DNA of 64,000 bases from Iris pallida (taxonomy: Eukaryota > Streptophyta > Magnoliopsida > Asparagales > Iridaceae). Where the stretch lies: positions 4,424,234 to 4,488,233 of the forward strand of contig JANAVB010044017.1 in NCBI GenBank assembly GCA_029216955.1, read 5' to 3'. Numbering within the stretch: position 1 is the first letter of the stretch; each line of letters opens with the position of its first letter. Positions 50,883 through 63,776 of this stretch are shown here, in pieces. The notes under the pieces are model-generated. The model searched no databases, was not told the DNA's origin, and saw only the letters and a program-made list of their open reading frames with translations. The translations under genes were made by a program, and so were the position numbers.

Positions 50883-53443
50883 TGTCACGACCCGCACCCT
50901 GTTTAGGGGAACGAGTACGTGGGTACGTTCAGTCTACGCAGCAGCATCGGTGGTAGAACGCTGTAAAGGTCATCTAGAACATATAGTATCTAAGACACAA
51001 TAATATAACCTGTCATCTCCGCACGGAGGAATATAACCATAACTCAAACATATAAATCTAAGGAAGATAAGCACGAATGATAAAGATAAAGATAGAAGTA
51101 GATAGTCTGAAATAATTGTGGAGTCATAAATACCAGTTCAGAATTTAAAGACATAAAACAATCCCAAATAAAGTTCTACAGATCCAAAGTATCAAGCTGG
51201 AATACAAATCTAGAAAAAATCTAGCGAATCTAAGTCACTACAGGCGGTGCGTCCTCTATGTGCACCGGATCCACAGGCAGGTCCTGTTCGTAGACTTAAT
51301 CTATGCCAAACCCGTAGTAGGTCGGGCAATCTGCATCTAAGTTCTCTGAAAAACAATGGGGGTTATCCTGTCAGGATATGAGCAAGTACAAACGCCAGTA
51401 GCAGTTCCATGTGAATTGATAAATACTATAAGAGGCAATTATAATAAAATACAAGATGAAATGTCAATACTGGAAATAAGGTAATACATGTGAAACTGGA
51501 TATTATATCAGGGTGTGAAATATTAGAATATAAAATAGTACATGAAATCTGATGTATAAGTAAATATAAACAGTGTCTTGAGCTATTTGAGCGTTATGTG
51601 ATCGGCTTTGGTCAAGATCAGGCTGTTCCATTTGGCCTGGCTATCACAAGAAGGATATATATATAGGGTCTAGCCGACCCACATGCAAAGCGAGCACAAG
51701 GAGTATTGGATCTCGCTATACCCTACGTGCGGTGAGGGTGAAGCAAGCACAAAAAAGTTACAGGATGGATATTGATCACATAACCCCTAATAACTCCCCA
51801 TTCCCGAATAGTATATAGATCCGGACATGTCACGTTATGACACGGGATTCTCTAAGAGGATAGCGAATCCCCTTAGGAATCAGTGTCTATACAGGTACAG
51901 GAAACAATATCGAATAATATACCAAGTAACCCAGGAATGACATCTCATGAAAGGATCTGACGAATACTAGTTCGTGTACCGTCGTGTCGAGAATCAAGTA
52001 AAATACTACAACTGAATCGGATATAATAGATATCAAGACAATAAAAACTATCAGAGAATGTACTCGCCTGAGGTCCTGTGCTGAGGAAATCTATACTACC
52101 AACTACTCAATGAGCCACAAATGGTCAACTCGTAAAACAGTCTCCTAATGGTGAAACAGATATTACCAACAATCTTAGAATAGTCAAATTAGCTAGAATA
52201 GCCTATCCATAAGTCTAATTCTCGATACAGAGGCAAAATAGAAATTTCGGGTCAAAACGGTATCCGCCGTTGAATCCGCTTTGCACCGAAAAGTGTGCCA
52301 GTATCTACAGTCTCTAAAGTTATTAAACTATATGTCTACTGGTCCGATTTGATGAGATGAACCCAACCGTATGTCCAAAGTTGGATTCGAGTGGGCCTTG
52401 CATAAATTTGCCCGTTGGATCGGGTCGTAGGCCCACCAAAATAGCGTTCCGGTTGACCTTCTTAGAATCGGACCAAACTTAGCATACAGGACCAGAAAAA
52501 TGATACAGTCCTGTTGGCGTAAATTTTGTCTCAAGATGACAAACGTGCACAAAGTAATTAACAAATTTGTAAAAAGGACGACACGGTAAATTTGGACGAA
52601 TACGCATCAAATTCGTCGTGCACAAGCAACCAATTTAAATTTCGTCAAAGTCCACACGTCCGCGAAGTCGATACGCACCTTTCGATGCTTTTGATTCACG
52701 ACCACATCGCCCGGTTGTCGGAGCACACGCCGTATCGATGATTTTTAAGGTTTTCAAAAACTATTTTTTATGATTTTGGAAATCGGTTTTCTCGCATCCA
52801 GGTTAATGAAATCAGAATCTACAAATAGGTTTACAAAGCTCTGTATGTTGTCTATAAGTCTCTTCGGATAGATTTTGAAAACTCACAACATACTGGTCGC
52901 AATTCGGCCCCAAACAGAGGACGTTGGGACGGTTTCTAACGTCCAAAAGTTGAGTTTTTTTTTCGATTTTGGAACTCGTTTTTTGTTGCACACGAAGCGA
53001 AATAAACTAAATTAATTCAAGGGACATGATCTCAGTTAGGTTGTCTACGAAACAGTCAAATCCGTTCGGGAAACGGACAAACGTAGAGGAAGAAAACTTG
53101 ATGCGAAGTTGGGTCTTCGCGTCAACTGGTGCTGCTGCTCCTATCGCGTGAGCGCGTGCATGCGATCGTGTCCGACGGTGTTCTATTATGCGGAGGCATC
53201 ATGCGGCTACTGGGGTGGCCGCCCAAGACGGGGCACAGGTTTGGGTTAGGGTTTCAATCAAAACCTCTCTCTCTCCCTCTCGCAATTTATATAGGAAAGG
53301 GGGAAAAGGGTCGGCTGAACTAAGGGGGGCTCGGGTTTAAGCGGCTTGTTATGCTCGGTTTTAAGGGGTTAAGCCCTGTGGGCTGCTGTGTGTGCGTGGG
53401 TGTGTGTGTTGTGTTTTATTATTATTTTCTTTCCATTACTAAA

Positions 53444-53444
<1 letters not shown>

Positions 53445-53493
<49 letters not shown>
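53445..53493. repeat. TA microsatellite left of the LINE
   Basis: About 50 bp of (TA)n at the place where LTR2 has about 30 bp of it. This is the LINE insertion site. Confidence 0.9.
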
Positions 53494-53497
<4 letters not shown>

Positions 53498-53624
53498 ATA
53501 TGGATGAGAGTCCCCGTCTTGGTAAACGCAAAACCCTAGCTGCTCCCCTTGTTCACGACCCCGGCTTGGCCTCCGGCCTGGCCGGCGTCCCACGCCGTTG
53601 GTGACACTTGCGCCATCGGCTCTC

Positions 53625-54844
53625 ATGGCTAAGACATTTGCTGAGGCGGTGGGGGAGGGGCTCCTCCCGCGCCTCCCCCCTCGATCCCTATTAGAGCTCC
53701 GACGTTCTCACGTGGGGTTCTGATTATTTCCTTCTCCGAGGAGGAGGAGTCCATCCTTGCGGATCCTTTCCGCTTTGCCTTGATTGGTAAGTTTTCCCAT
53801 TCACGTCCGTCCATGGACGTGATCCGGAAGGCGTTCACTAACTTCAAGTTTCATGGTCCTGTTCAAGTTGGCTCGATAGATCCGAAACACATCCTCATCC
53901 GCCCTCAAGATGAGATGGATTTTCTCCACCTCCGCTCGAAGGATCTGTGGTTTATCACACGGGCTCCTATGAGATTGTTCAGATGGCATAAAGAATTCTC
54001 CCCATCGGAGGAATCCCCTCTAGCACCGGTCTGGGTCTCACTACCTGGTCTGCCCGTTCAATTCTTCAACAAGAATGCTTTGTTTTCCCTGGCTATGGGC
54101 ATTGGCAACCCCTTGCGCCTTGATCGCGCGACGGAAGACCTCACGCGCCCCAGCGTGGCTCGTATACTTATAGAGCTAGACGCCAGCAAAACTCCTCCCC
54201 CTCTTTTGACAATACAACTTTCTAATGGCCGTAAGATTTCTCAAAAGGTGGAATATGAGTCCTCCCCTCTGTATTGCTCCTTCTGCAAATACCAAGGCCA
54301 CGTCAGAAGTTCGTGTAAAGTTCTCCAGAAAGAAATGCAGCCTATGAAGGAACCCTCTACCCATCGTGTGCATGGAACTACTATTACAACTCCTGCCCAG
54401 GTGGTTGGAGAAAGCTCTCATCAAGCAGACGAAGGCCTAATCAATACTCAAGTCCCTCCTCCTATCAATGAACAAGAACCGGCTCCCAACCTGGCATTAA
54501 ATTCGAGCCTTCCCATCATTACTCATCCCGCAACTATCCAGGCCTCAGCCAACCATGAGCTGCCACCTCACCAACATCCTGTTTTGGCGTCACCCAATCC
54601 CGACACTCAACCATCCTCTCCAACTGCCGTCGGTTGTGATATTCAAGTTGCCTCGAATATCGAGGAGCGGGAGATTGACACTAACGTGACAGTTCTGGCC
54701 GCTGCCATGCCAAGCTTTAATGAAGGACTGGACGTACCTCCTCCAGGCTTTATTCCTCCTGCTCCACCTGAGAACAGCGATGCGCTCCATGATGACCAGC
54801 TCGAAGAAGGCGAAGTTAATCTCAACGCTTCATGGGCACAATAA
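53625..54844 (+). pseudogene. LINE ORF1: DUF4283-type nucleic-acid-binding protein with zinc knuckle (frameshift near start)
   Basis: The likely start ATG at 53625 (MAKTFAEAV) is in a different frame from the rest; an indel in the G/C-run region 53645-53683 separates them. From 53684 to 54844 the frame is open. A DUF4283-like domain (FRFALIGKFSHSRPSMD, LWFITRAPMRLFRWHKEF, VWVSLPGLP) is followed by a CX2CX4HX4C knuckle (CSFCKYQGHVRSSC) and a Pro-rich tail. Plant L1 ORF1 proteins bind the LINE RNA. A short upstream ATG frame (53500-53604) may be part of the leader. Confidence 0.75.
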
Positions 54845-54995
54845 GTTGAAGAAGAAGAAGCCCGTTTGGGTGAGGTTGCAGTCGGCCGTCCTAAGAAAGT
54901 GCCGCTACCGCCGTCGTCTCGAGTCCTTCAATCTGCAGCTAAGCTCACTTCAAACCCCTCCTCCCCCTCCTCCTCCTCCTCCTCCTCCCCCCTTA

Positions 54996-57900
54996 ATGTT
55001 TGACATCCTATTATGGAATGTGAGAGGAATAGCAAACCCTATGACTCTTAAAAGAACTAAATCCCTAGTTCGTCTGCACAAGGTTCAATTACTCGCTATT
55101 ATTGAACCTAAAGTTTCCCCAGATCAGCTTCATTACTATCAAGTTAAGCTAGGGTTTCATATGGCCATCTCTAATGCTAAAGGGAACATCTGGATTTTCG
55201 GCAACAAAGATGGGTGCATCACTCTGGCTGATGCAACAGATCAATCTCCTTCGATCCTTTTTTCTCACCCTCTCCTTCCCTCGACTTCACTGATCTCTGT
55301 TGTCCATGGCAGTAACACCAAGGAAGGTCGACGCTCTCTTTGGGAATCTTTGCTCCAACTCCCGAACCTTTATCCCTGTCCTTGGATTATTGGTGGGGAT
55401 TTCAACGCCACTACTTGCCCTGAGGAGAAGTTTGGTGGCCTGCCCCCTAATGAAGCTTCTATGAGAGAGTTCGGAGAGTTCCAAATCGCCGTTGGTGTCA
55501 CGGAAACTCCATTCATGGGAAGTTGCTTCACTTGGGTCAAGACTGATACAGGACCGGATCGACAGGGTTCTAGACTTGATCGTGTGCTCTTGGATAGACA
55601 CTGGTGGGAATGGGCTCCAATTACTTCCTGTGACCATTTGAACCGTACGGAGTCCGATCATTCGCCCATCCTCGTTCATTTCTGGGCTCGAGCTGCTGTC
55701 CCTAAGAAGCCGTTCAGATTCCTATCATTCTGGCCAACTCATCCTTCATTCTTATATACTGTTGAGCAGGCTTGGTCCTCCATTCATTATCATAACCCTA
55801 TCACTAATTTGGGGTTACGTATGACTGCTACACGAAGGGCTCTCTCTAAATGGAGTCACTCGACATATGGTGACATTTTCCAGGCTGTCAAAGCTGCGAA
55901 GGACAAAGTAGTTGCAGCGGAAGTTGCCTTCGACAACGATCCATCCACCCGCCCTATCCTTCTGGAGGCTCAAGCTCATCTTAAACAAAGAATTCAAATT
56001 AAGGAGGCTTATTGGAAACAAAAGGCGCGGCTCAAATGGGATTTGCAAGGGGATCGCAACACAGGTTATTTCCATTCTTGCATTTCTACTAAGCGGCGTC
56101 GTCTTCACATTCATCAACTTCGGGCAGAGGATGGATCTATGGCAAAAGACCTAGAAGGGATTCAACTTATCGCCAATACTCACTATGAACATTTGTTCCT
56201 CCCTGAACCGGTCTTAGCTGATGAGGATTTCATGTCTGTTTTACCTAAGATCCTCAGTGATGAAGAGGCTGGCACCCTGTCGATGAAGCCTAATATGGAG
56301 GAGGTCTACAACACTATCAAGTCTATTGATCGTCACAGTGCCCCTGGGCCTGATGGCTTCACAGGGATTTTCTTCCTCAAGTGTTGGCAAATAATCAAAC
56401 ATGATGTATTGGCAGCGGTACATATGTTTTTCGATGGGTTTTTCCTGTCCAAGGTGATCACTAGCACCCTCCTCGTCTTAATCCCTAAGACTAAGAATCC
56501 TTCTTCCATCTCTGATTACAGACCGATCAGTCTCTGTAATTTTGTTAATAAAATTTTTTCCAAGCTCCTTGCCAACAGGCTATCTCCCATGATGAATCGG
56601 CTTATCTCACCTGAACAAAGCGGCTTCATTAAAGGTCGTAAGATTGCTGCTAATATCATTCTCGCGCAGGAGATATTTAGTATGCTGGGTCATGACAACT
56701 GGAGAAGGAATGCGGCTATCAAACTTGATATGAGTAAGGCTTATGATAGGGTGAACTGGAGATTCCTCCTCTCTACGCTGCGTAGGCTTGGGTTCAATGA
56801 AACTTGGAATACCATGGTCCTACACTTGATGAATAATGTTTGGTTCTCTACCCTGATCAATGGCAGTATGTCAGGCTACTTCCAAGCCTTCCGAGGGTTA
56901 CGTCAAGGTGACCCTCTCTCACCATTGTTGTTTGTGATAGCGGCAGAATCATTGAGTAGGAATCTGCAAAAATTGGCTTCATCTTCTGGTTTCACGCCCT
57001 ACTATTCTCCTAGCGGCTGTCCGAGGGTCTCTCATCTGGCATATGCAGACGACATTCTTATATTTTCCGGGGGTGATAGGCGCTCCATCCAAATACTTAT
57101 GTCTGTCCTTCATAGGTACGAGCGTGTCTCAGGCTAGCTTGTCAACTCGTCCAAGTCGGCCATCTGTGTTACTCCAGATTTTCCGGTGGATAGGGCTAAT
57201 GCTCTTAGTACTCTCACTGGTTATCAAATCAAAGCTCCTCCTATCACTTATTTGGGGTGCCCTCTCATGACAGGCAGAAGGAACACAGCCATGTTTGCAG
57301 AGCTTAAGGACAAAGTGCATAGTCGTCTCGAAGGGTGGCATAACAAGATATTATCACCAGGTGGTAAGCTGATTTTAATCAAATCTGTCTTTTCCTCTAT
57401 CCCGATCTTTTGCCTTGCTGCTAGTAATCCCCCTATGAGTGTCCTTACTCAAATAGAAGCCTTGTTTAGCCAATTCCTATGGGGTTCGAAAGATGGGTTT
57501 CGTAAACATGCATGGATTGGGTGGAATCAAATAGCTCGGCCACATGAAAAAGGAGGCCTTGGGGTTAGACGCCTTAAGGATGTGTTCGGCGCTTTTTCTG
57601 TCAAACTCTGGTGGAAGTTGAGATCGAAAGACTTGCTCTGGACTCAATTCATGAAGATGAAATACTTTCCTCGGTGTCACCCATCTCAAGTCATCGCTCA
57701 ATCGAATTCCTCTCATATTTGGCATCGGATATTGGCGGGTAGGGACCTTGATGAGTGATTTCATCTAATACATGAGGAGGATGATGGGTTGCGTTGGCTT
57801 CCGGATCCACATTTCTCTGTCTCATCGGCCTGGACAGCCATTCGCCCTACTTTTCCAGTTGACATTCGGTTCAAGCACATATGGAGTTCGTGTATTCCTT

Positions 57901-58334
57901 CTAAATGGTCAGTCCTGTTATGGCGTATTCTCCTTGAACGCCTCCCTACTGATGATCATGTGCAGAGGATAGGATATCATCTTGCATCGGCCTGTCATTG
58001 CTGTTTGAATCCCAAGTCGGAGTCCATTATTCATCTTTTCTTCGAAGGAGATTTGGCCAGGCATGCTTGGAACACTTCCCAGTCGCTGTTGCGGATTCAT
58101 GGTCGGGTCTGTAGCCTTGAAGGATGTCTATCTCTTTGGTGGAGGAGAAACAATCTACATCTCAAGCAAATCACTGTCGGGGCAATCTGTTGGGTTCTAT
58201 GGAAAAATCGGAATAAATGGAGGTACGAACAATACAAGTATAATGGTCGACAAATTTGCAATGAAGTTCAGCGACAAATCTCTAAAGCTACAGTAGCATG
58301 TGCCCATGGGAAGGTTGGGACGAAGAAGACTTAA
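54996..58334 (+). pseudogene. LINE ORF2: endonuclease - reverse transcriptase, two in-frame stops
   Basis: ATG at 54996 (MFDILLWNVRG) opens one frame to TAA 58334, about 1,112 codons. Order: AP-type endonuclease (WNVRGI, GGDFNA, SDHSP), RT (PGPDGF, YRPISLCN, DMSKAYDRVNW, LRQGDPLSPLLF, catalytic YADD), and a C-terminal Cys/His zf-RVT region (about 57830-58080). Stops TAG at 57135-57137 and TGA at 57756-57758 break the frame; both fit single transitions. All catalytic motifs that I can see are kept, so the copy is young but dead. Confidence 0.85.
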
Positions 58335-58407
58335 ATCTTTTGTATTGGTCTCATGATCTAGCTTGTATTTTTGGGATTTCTACCTTTCAATAAAGACTTC
58401 TGGTTTC

Positions 58408-58699
<292 letters not shown>

Positions 58700-58810
58700 A
58701 TAATTATTTAACCATGAAATAAATACATTAAATAATAACTTAAGTAAATATTTAGTAATAAAATAATGTAAATGTCCATAAAAGCCCTACCTAGGATAGT
58801 GGGCGTGACA

Positions 58811-59465
58811 TTATGCACCTTGTTCTAGACTCGATATTACCATATTAAACATTGCGTAAAGTTTTAATAATTGGATTAATAGTTTGCGTGGTAAACAAAT
58901 AACAACATTGCTTGACGGAATTAGAGCCAAAATCGTAACAACTCATGACAAACATCGACAAAATGTTGAAAATATGGATAAAGAATTTTGTCAAAGGATG
59001 CTTAAACTTATGAAACGCCTCAAAAGAGAGAGACGTCATTTTCAAATGTTGCACATAGATGGATATTTATTTAAAATATTTGATCATAAAACAAGTTGAT
59101 GTTATGTGGTATATTTAGAAAATAAAACTCGCACATGTTTCCGATGTCAATACACTCTTTTACCAAGTGTACATGTTTGCTTTGCATGTTAGTCTACTAA
59201 CTTACAAATCAAAAGTTATTATTATGCTCAATTTTCTATTGAAACACTTAAAAATGTATATGTGTAACCTATTTCATCCCCATACACTTCTCAAAAGTAA
59301 ATTGATAAGAGGTGAATTGGAATATCAAATGTTGGACATAGAGTTGGAAGACCTAAAAGGAATCGTATTATGACAAGGGAGCTGGCGGCCAGAGATCTTT
59401 ATTGCAGCACTGTGGCGGACTTGGACACAACTTGAGAAAATGTACAAGACAACGGACACAGTAAA
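58811..59465 (+). pseudogene. MULE (Mutator-like) transposase C-terminal relic
   Basis: The plus-strand ORF 58884-59099 (NSLRGKQITTLLDGIRAKI, then YLFKIFDHKTS) matches the region before the SWIM finger of MULE transposases. Past a stop, other codons give the SWIM Cys/His pattern (ENKTRTCFRCQ then LPSVHVC, about 59118-59190), a PISSP-like step and a CCHC-like knuckle near 59395-59440. The DDE core is not in the window. Stops and frame changes show a long-dead copy. Confidence 0.6.
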
Positions 59466-60872
59466 TGTTGTAGTTTTTAGTTCTATTGCAAATTTTATGT
59501 GATTTTTATTGTAATTTTAATGTAATTTTTGTGTAATTTTTAATATATTATATTGAAATTTTTGTGTAATTTTTTGTAATTTTAATTTTCAAAAGTTAGA
59601 GAGAAATAAGCCATCATAATCATAATCAAAACGTCTAAAATAAGTGCTACATCCCCAAATAACAAAAAGTACAAGATGTTCATTGTTCATCTCTATCAAT
59701 TCTACCATAATTCCTATGAAACATTGTCCAAAGACCTAGTCTCCTTTTCCTTGTTGTCGTTTCCTCCGGTGTCTCCTCTAGCAAACGCTGAAAGTCATTA
59801 TCCTCATATTCCCATGTCAAAATTGGCACTCTTGGAGTCAGATGTAACTGAGTAGATGGATAAATATGTGGTACCCTAAATAATGAATAACTGGTGGTCT
59901 GTATCTAGGAACCCCAGTCGAAGTCACCTAAAGAAGTTTGTGAACCACCTGATGTGATGTGCTCTCGCCCGCCTCTTGATTTGTTTGTGATCTAACACAA
60001 TATGGTATGTCATGTAGGGAACTTACCTGTGATGTTCCCTCCCCTTTCCATCGGTCAGTCTGTCGCTCATACGGTCTATAGGGACGTGTACCTCTCTTCC
60101 TGATAGTGCCTACATGATGCTTCTTAGGGATCTATAATTGTAGTATTGGGCCCTGTAGGGTTGACTCAGATATTGTATAAATCATCCTATCAACTCATGT
60201 GCATCTACATTTGGGTCTTGGGATAACTCTTTCAGATTCGATATCTAAAATTATATTCATACTCAATGACACACATATAGATCATAATTTATCTAAATAA
60301 AATTTAACATATGCCATTATATTGTGTACTCATCACACGCAAACTAGCATCTTCTAGAGCTCAATGAAGGTAATGAGGCTCTTCATATAGATAACATCTA
60401 TTTTGAATATGCATGGTCCATACCAACGTACAAACCAATCACTACCAAACACTACAAAATTATTATCCCCGAGTTATAAATCAAAGGCGGTCATCCAATC
60501 CTCCTTAGGCAACTGTGACGCCTTCAACAACTTTTCGATGCTAATTAGCTATGAAGAGACTTCTAGTGGACCTTCAGGACCCTTAAAAATCTTCGGGTTT
60601 ATTTGGGTGAAATCTGGAATATTGCCTACGTATGGTTAGGGCTCTGGTACAGGTGTTGGTAATAGGGGTGGTGGTGGAGATGGGGGTCTATTTTATCGGG
60701 GCCATCATGTTTTGTCTTAATACTCAGTCTGCTGCCACTGAGCCTGCAATAAGGTATGAAGAAACTGGGTAGTCGAATTCCCATCAGTCGAAGGTGGAGG
60801 CATCTATGCGCCAGACTGAGGTGGGTTATATTGAGGAGGTGGTGTCACTTGATCTGTTTGAGTGGTCTGTCC
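59321..60872. repeat. Composite segment, copy 1 (MULE tail + unknown frame + gag)
   Basis: Matches 61528-63031 along its length with many substitutions and small indels. It joins a MULE zinc-knuckle tail (plus) to a minus-strand relic and a chromovirus gag relic, so the composite existed before it was duplicated. Confidence 0.8.
59640..60250 (-). pseudogene. Unidentified protein relic (copy 1)
   Basis: Read on the minus strand, protein-like segments are conserved between this copy and 61800-62400 (for example VPYMTYHIVLDHK, LHLTPRVPILTWEYEDNDF), but each frame is broken by stops. The family is not recognised. Confidence 0.35.
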
Positions 60873-61010
60873 TTGCTGAAGAGGTGTAGCCGAGGTCACT
60901 TTCGGAGGCTGCGAGGAAACATGTTCCCCTTGGGCTGTCGAGTCACCAGAGGTGATGGCAAGAGGGACAATGCGACCGCTACGAAGATCCATTTTGCTGG
61001 TATAAATCAT
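60350..61010 (-). pseudogene. Chromovirus gag relic (third family)
   Basis: Starts at ATG 61010, or more likely 60992 (MDLRSGR), with a Gln/Pro-rich N-terminus. The gag core follows in damaged frames (KIFKGPEGPLEV, IEKLLKASQLPKEDW; about 60620-60480). It lies just inside the LTR start at 61202 and so is the 5' end of a minus-strand element whose pol is missing. Confidence 0.6.
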
Positions 61011-61201
61011 AAGAATTTTTGTTAGAACAGATTCAAACTAGATGCAAGTCAAGCAGTAAAATAAGAGTTCGAAAATAGAATCAAGGAAGGTATCAAACTG
61101 TGGATGAGATCCTAAACTCTACTCCTATAGGCAGGCTTGCTCGGTACAGTAATGTAATCGAAACAATATTTTCTCGACCTATATGGGTCACCATAAAAAC
61201 A

Positions 61202-61527
61202 TGTAACGCCCAGTCCCAAAATACGTAGGACTAGGAATACGTACAAGCCAATGGTATGTATAGGAAGGTTACTCCAGTATATGGAACCTACAAATACACA
61301 CATAAGATGTATTATATGAACTCCAACTCATAACAATATCTCATGGTCACATGCAATATCTATATCTCATCCACAACAATAATAAAAGATATAGTCCATC
61401 ATAAATCAATAAATAGTCAAAACAAATGATAGCCTTCTGGAGAGAAATCTACTACCAATCTAGAATGAGAATGGAGTCTGACATCTTAAAAATAAATAAA
61501 AGAAAGTAAATAGCAGCTAAAGAGAGT
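61202..61527 (-). repeat. LTR fragment of a third chromovirus family
   Basis: TGTAACGCCCAGTCCCAAAA begins directly after the shared leader (CACCATAAAAACA in plus coordinates). The LTR is cut at about 61527, where composite copy 2 begins. Confidence 0.6.
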
Positions 61528-63031
61528 ATCAAATGTTGGACATAGAGTTGACAGACCTAAAAGAAATCGTATTATGACAAGGGAGCTGGCGACCAAAGAT
61601 CTTTATTGCAGCAATTGTGGCAGACTTGGACAAAACATGAGAAAATGTATAAGGCAACGGACAAAGTAAATGTTGTAGTTTTTATTTCTTTTGCAAATTT
61701 TATGTGATTTTTATTGTAATTTTTGTGTAATTTTTATATATTTTGTGTAATTTTTTAATTATAATTTTGAAAATTAGAGAGAAATAAAACATCATAATCA
61801 TAATCAAAACGTCCAAAACAAGTGCTACATCCCAAAATAACAAAAAGTACAAGACGTTCATTGTTTACCTCTTTCAATTCTACCATAATTCCTTCGGAAC
61901 ATTGTCCTAAGACCTAGTCTCCTTCTCTATGCTACCGTTTCCTCCAGTGTCTCCATGGCAATGGCTGAAAGTCATTATCCTCAGATTCCCATGTCAGAAT
62001 TGGCACTGTTGGAGTCAGATGTAACTCACTAGATAGATAAATATGTGGTACCCAAATAATCAATAACTGGCGGTCTGCATCAAAGAACCCCAGTCGAAGC
62101 CACCTAAAGCAGTTTGTGAACCACTGGCTGTGACGTGCCCTCCCCCGCCTCTTGGTTTGTTTGTGATCTAGCACAATTTGGTATGTCATGTAGGGAGCGT
62201 AACTGTGACATCCCTTTTCCTTCTTGTCCGTCAGACTGTCGCTCATATGGCCTATGGGGACGAGTACGTCTCTGCCTGACAGTACCTATATGATGCTCCT
62301 TAAGGATCTACAATGGTAGTATAGGGCCCTATAGGGTTGACTTAGATATTGTATAAATGCTCCTATCAACTCACGTGCATCTACATTTGGGTCTTGGGAT
62401 AACTCTTTTAGATTCGATATATGAAATTATATTCATACTCAATGACATACATATACATAATAATTTATCTTAATAAAATTTCACACATGCCATTATATCT
62501 ACTTGTGTACTCCTCACACACAAACTAGCATCTTCCAGAGCTCAATGAAGGAACTGAGGCTCTTCATACTAATAGCACCTATTTTGAATGCGCATGGTCC
62601 ATACCATCATACAAATCAGTCACTACAAAATTATTTTCCCCGAGTAATAAATCAACGATGGTCATCCACTCTACCTTAGGAAACTGTGACACCTTCAACA
62701 ACTTTTCGGTGCTAATTAGCTATGAAAAGACTTCTAGTGGACCTTCAGGACCCTTGAAAATCTTTGGGTTCTTTTGGGTGAAATATGGAATATTGTCTAT
62801 GTATGGTTGGGGCTTTGGTGCAGGTGTTGGTGATGGGGATGGGGGTCTATTTAGAGGGGTCATCATGTTTTATCTAAATAGCTCAGTCTGCTGCCACTGA
62901 GCCTGCAATAAGGCATAAAGGAACTAGGTAGTCAAATTCCCATCAGTCGGAGGCGAAGGCATCAGAGATCCAAACTGAGGTGGGTTATGTTGAGGAGGTG
63001 TGGTCGTTTGATCTGTTTAAGAGGCCTGTCT
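61528..63031. repeat. Composite segment, copy 2
   Basis: Second copy of 59321-60872. It keeps the MULE knuckle (61600-61660), AT-rich stretch, minus-strand relic (61932-62246 is open for 104 codons) and gag relic (about 62560-63000). The knuckle reads CSNCGRLGQNMRKC, with Gln in place of the usual His. Confidence 0.8.
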
Positions 63032-63776
63032 TCTAATCACTGCTAAGTCTTCTAACATGCAATTCTATTAGCAATTATAACCTAAACCATGTCCTATACA
63101 TATTGTTGGCCAACAATATGCAAATCTAAGATCTATATGAGACTCACAACTCATGGAATACAAGTGTCATGTCCAAAGGAGATATAACTATATCTCACAA
63201 TAATGATTTCTGTATTGCAACCTCAGTTCATAGTCTATTGAAGCACAATAGTCCAACCCAACATGGAAACAAGGATATGGGTTGGACCACGTACCACAAC
63301 ATTCCATGTTCCTCGGCTACTAACGAAAAAATCATAATAATGGGACAGTCCACTAAACTAAGTCAACATACATAAAATAAAGAAAAACAACGAAAACGAC
63401 TAATACAGCCGCTTGCACCTAAGTTGACTTGGAAGCTAAATTAAATTAAAATAAAATAAAATAAATAACGAGCAAATAAATAATTAACAAAAATAAATAT
63501 GCGGAATAAAATGTAGTAATCAGAATAAAGTAGGCAAGGTATACTTGTCTGGTGGTAGTGCGATAATTTGACGATGTCTAGCAGGTGAACTTGCCAAGTC
63601 AAATGAAGTAGCAAAGAGAAAACTTTCATGAACATCTTTGGATGTTAGAATAAACATTATTAATATTTTCGGAATAAAAAAAAGCCAAGATAGGCTACCC
63701 ATAATTCCAATTCTAAACACGGGAGTAAAACGGTAATTTTGGGTCAAAATAATGTGCGTCATTGGACCCACTTTGC
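63032..63776. repeat. Degenerate LTR-like sequence
   Basis: The last 100 bases (CTACCCATAA..CCAATTCT..GGACCCACTTTGC) resemble 9390-9480 of LTR1, so this is part of a related LTR. It is cut at 63776 by another LTR start. No gene. Confidence 0.45.

Larger units (their letters stand above)
53494..58409 (+). mobile_element. L1-type LINE (element E), near full length
   Basis: Contains a 5' leader, ORF1, ORF2 and a short 3' end with AATAAA at 58389-58394. It is about 4.9 kb and flanked on both sides by (TA)n. No poly(A) tail is seen: the sequence passes from TTTCGAA straight into TATATA. Target duplications cannot be defined in the repeat. Confidence 0.85.
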
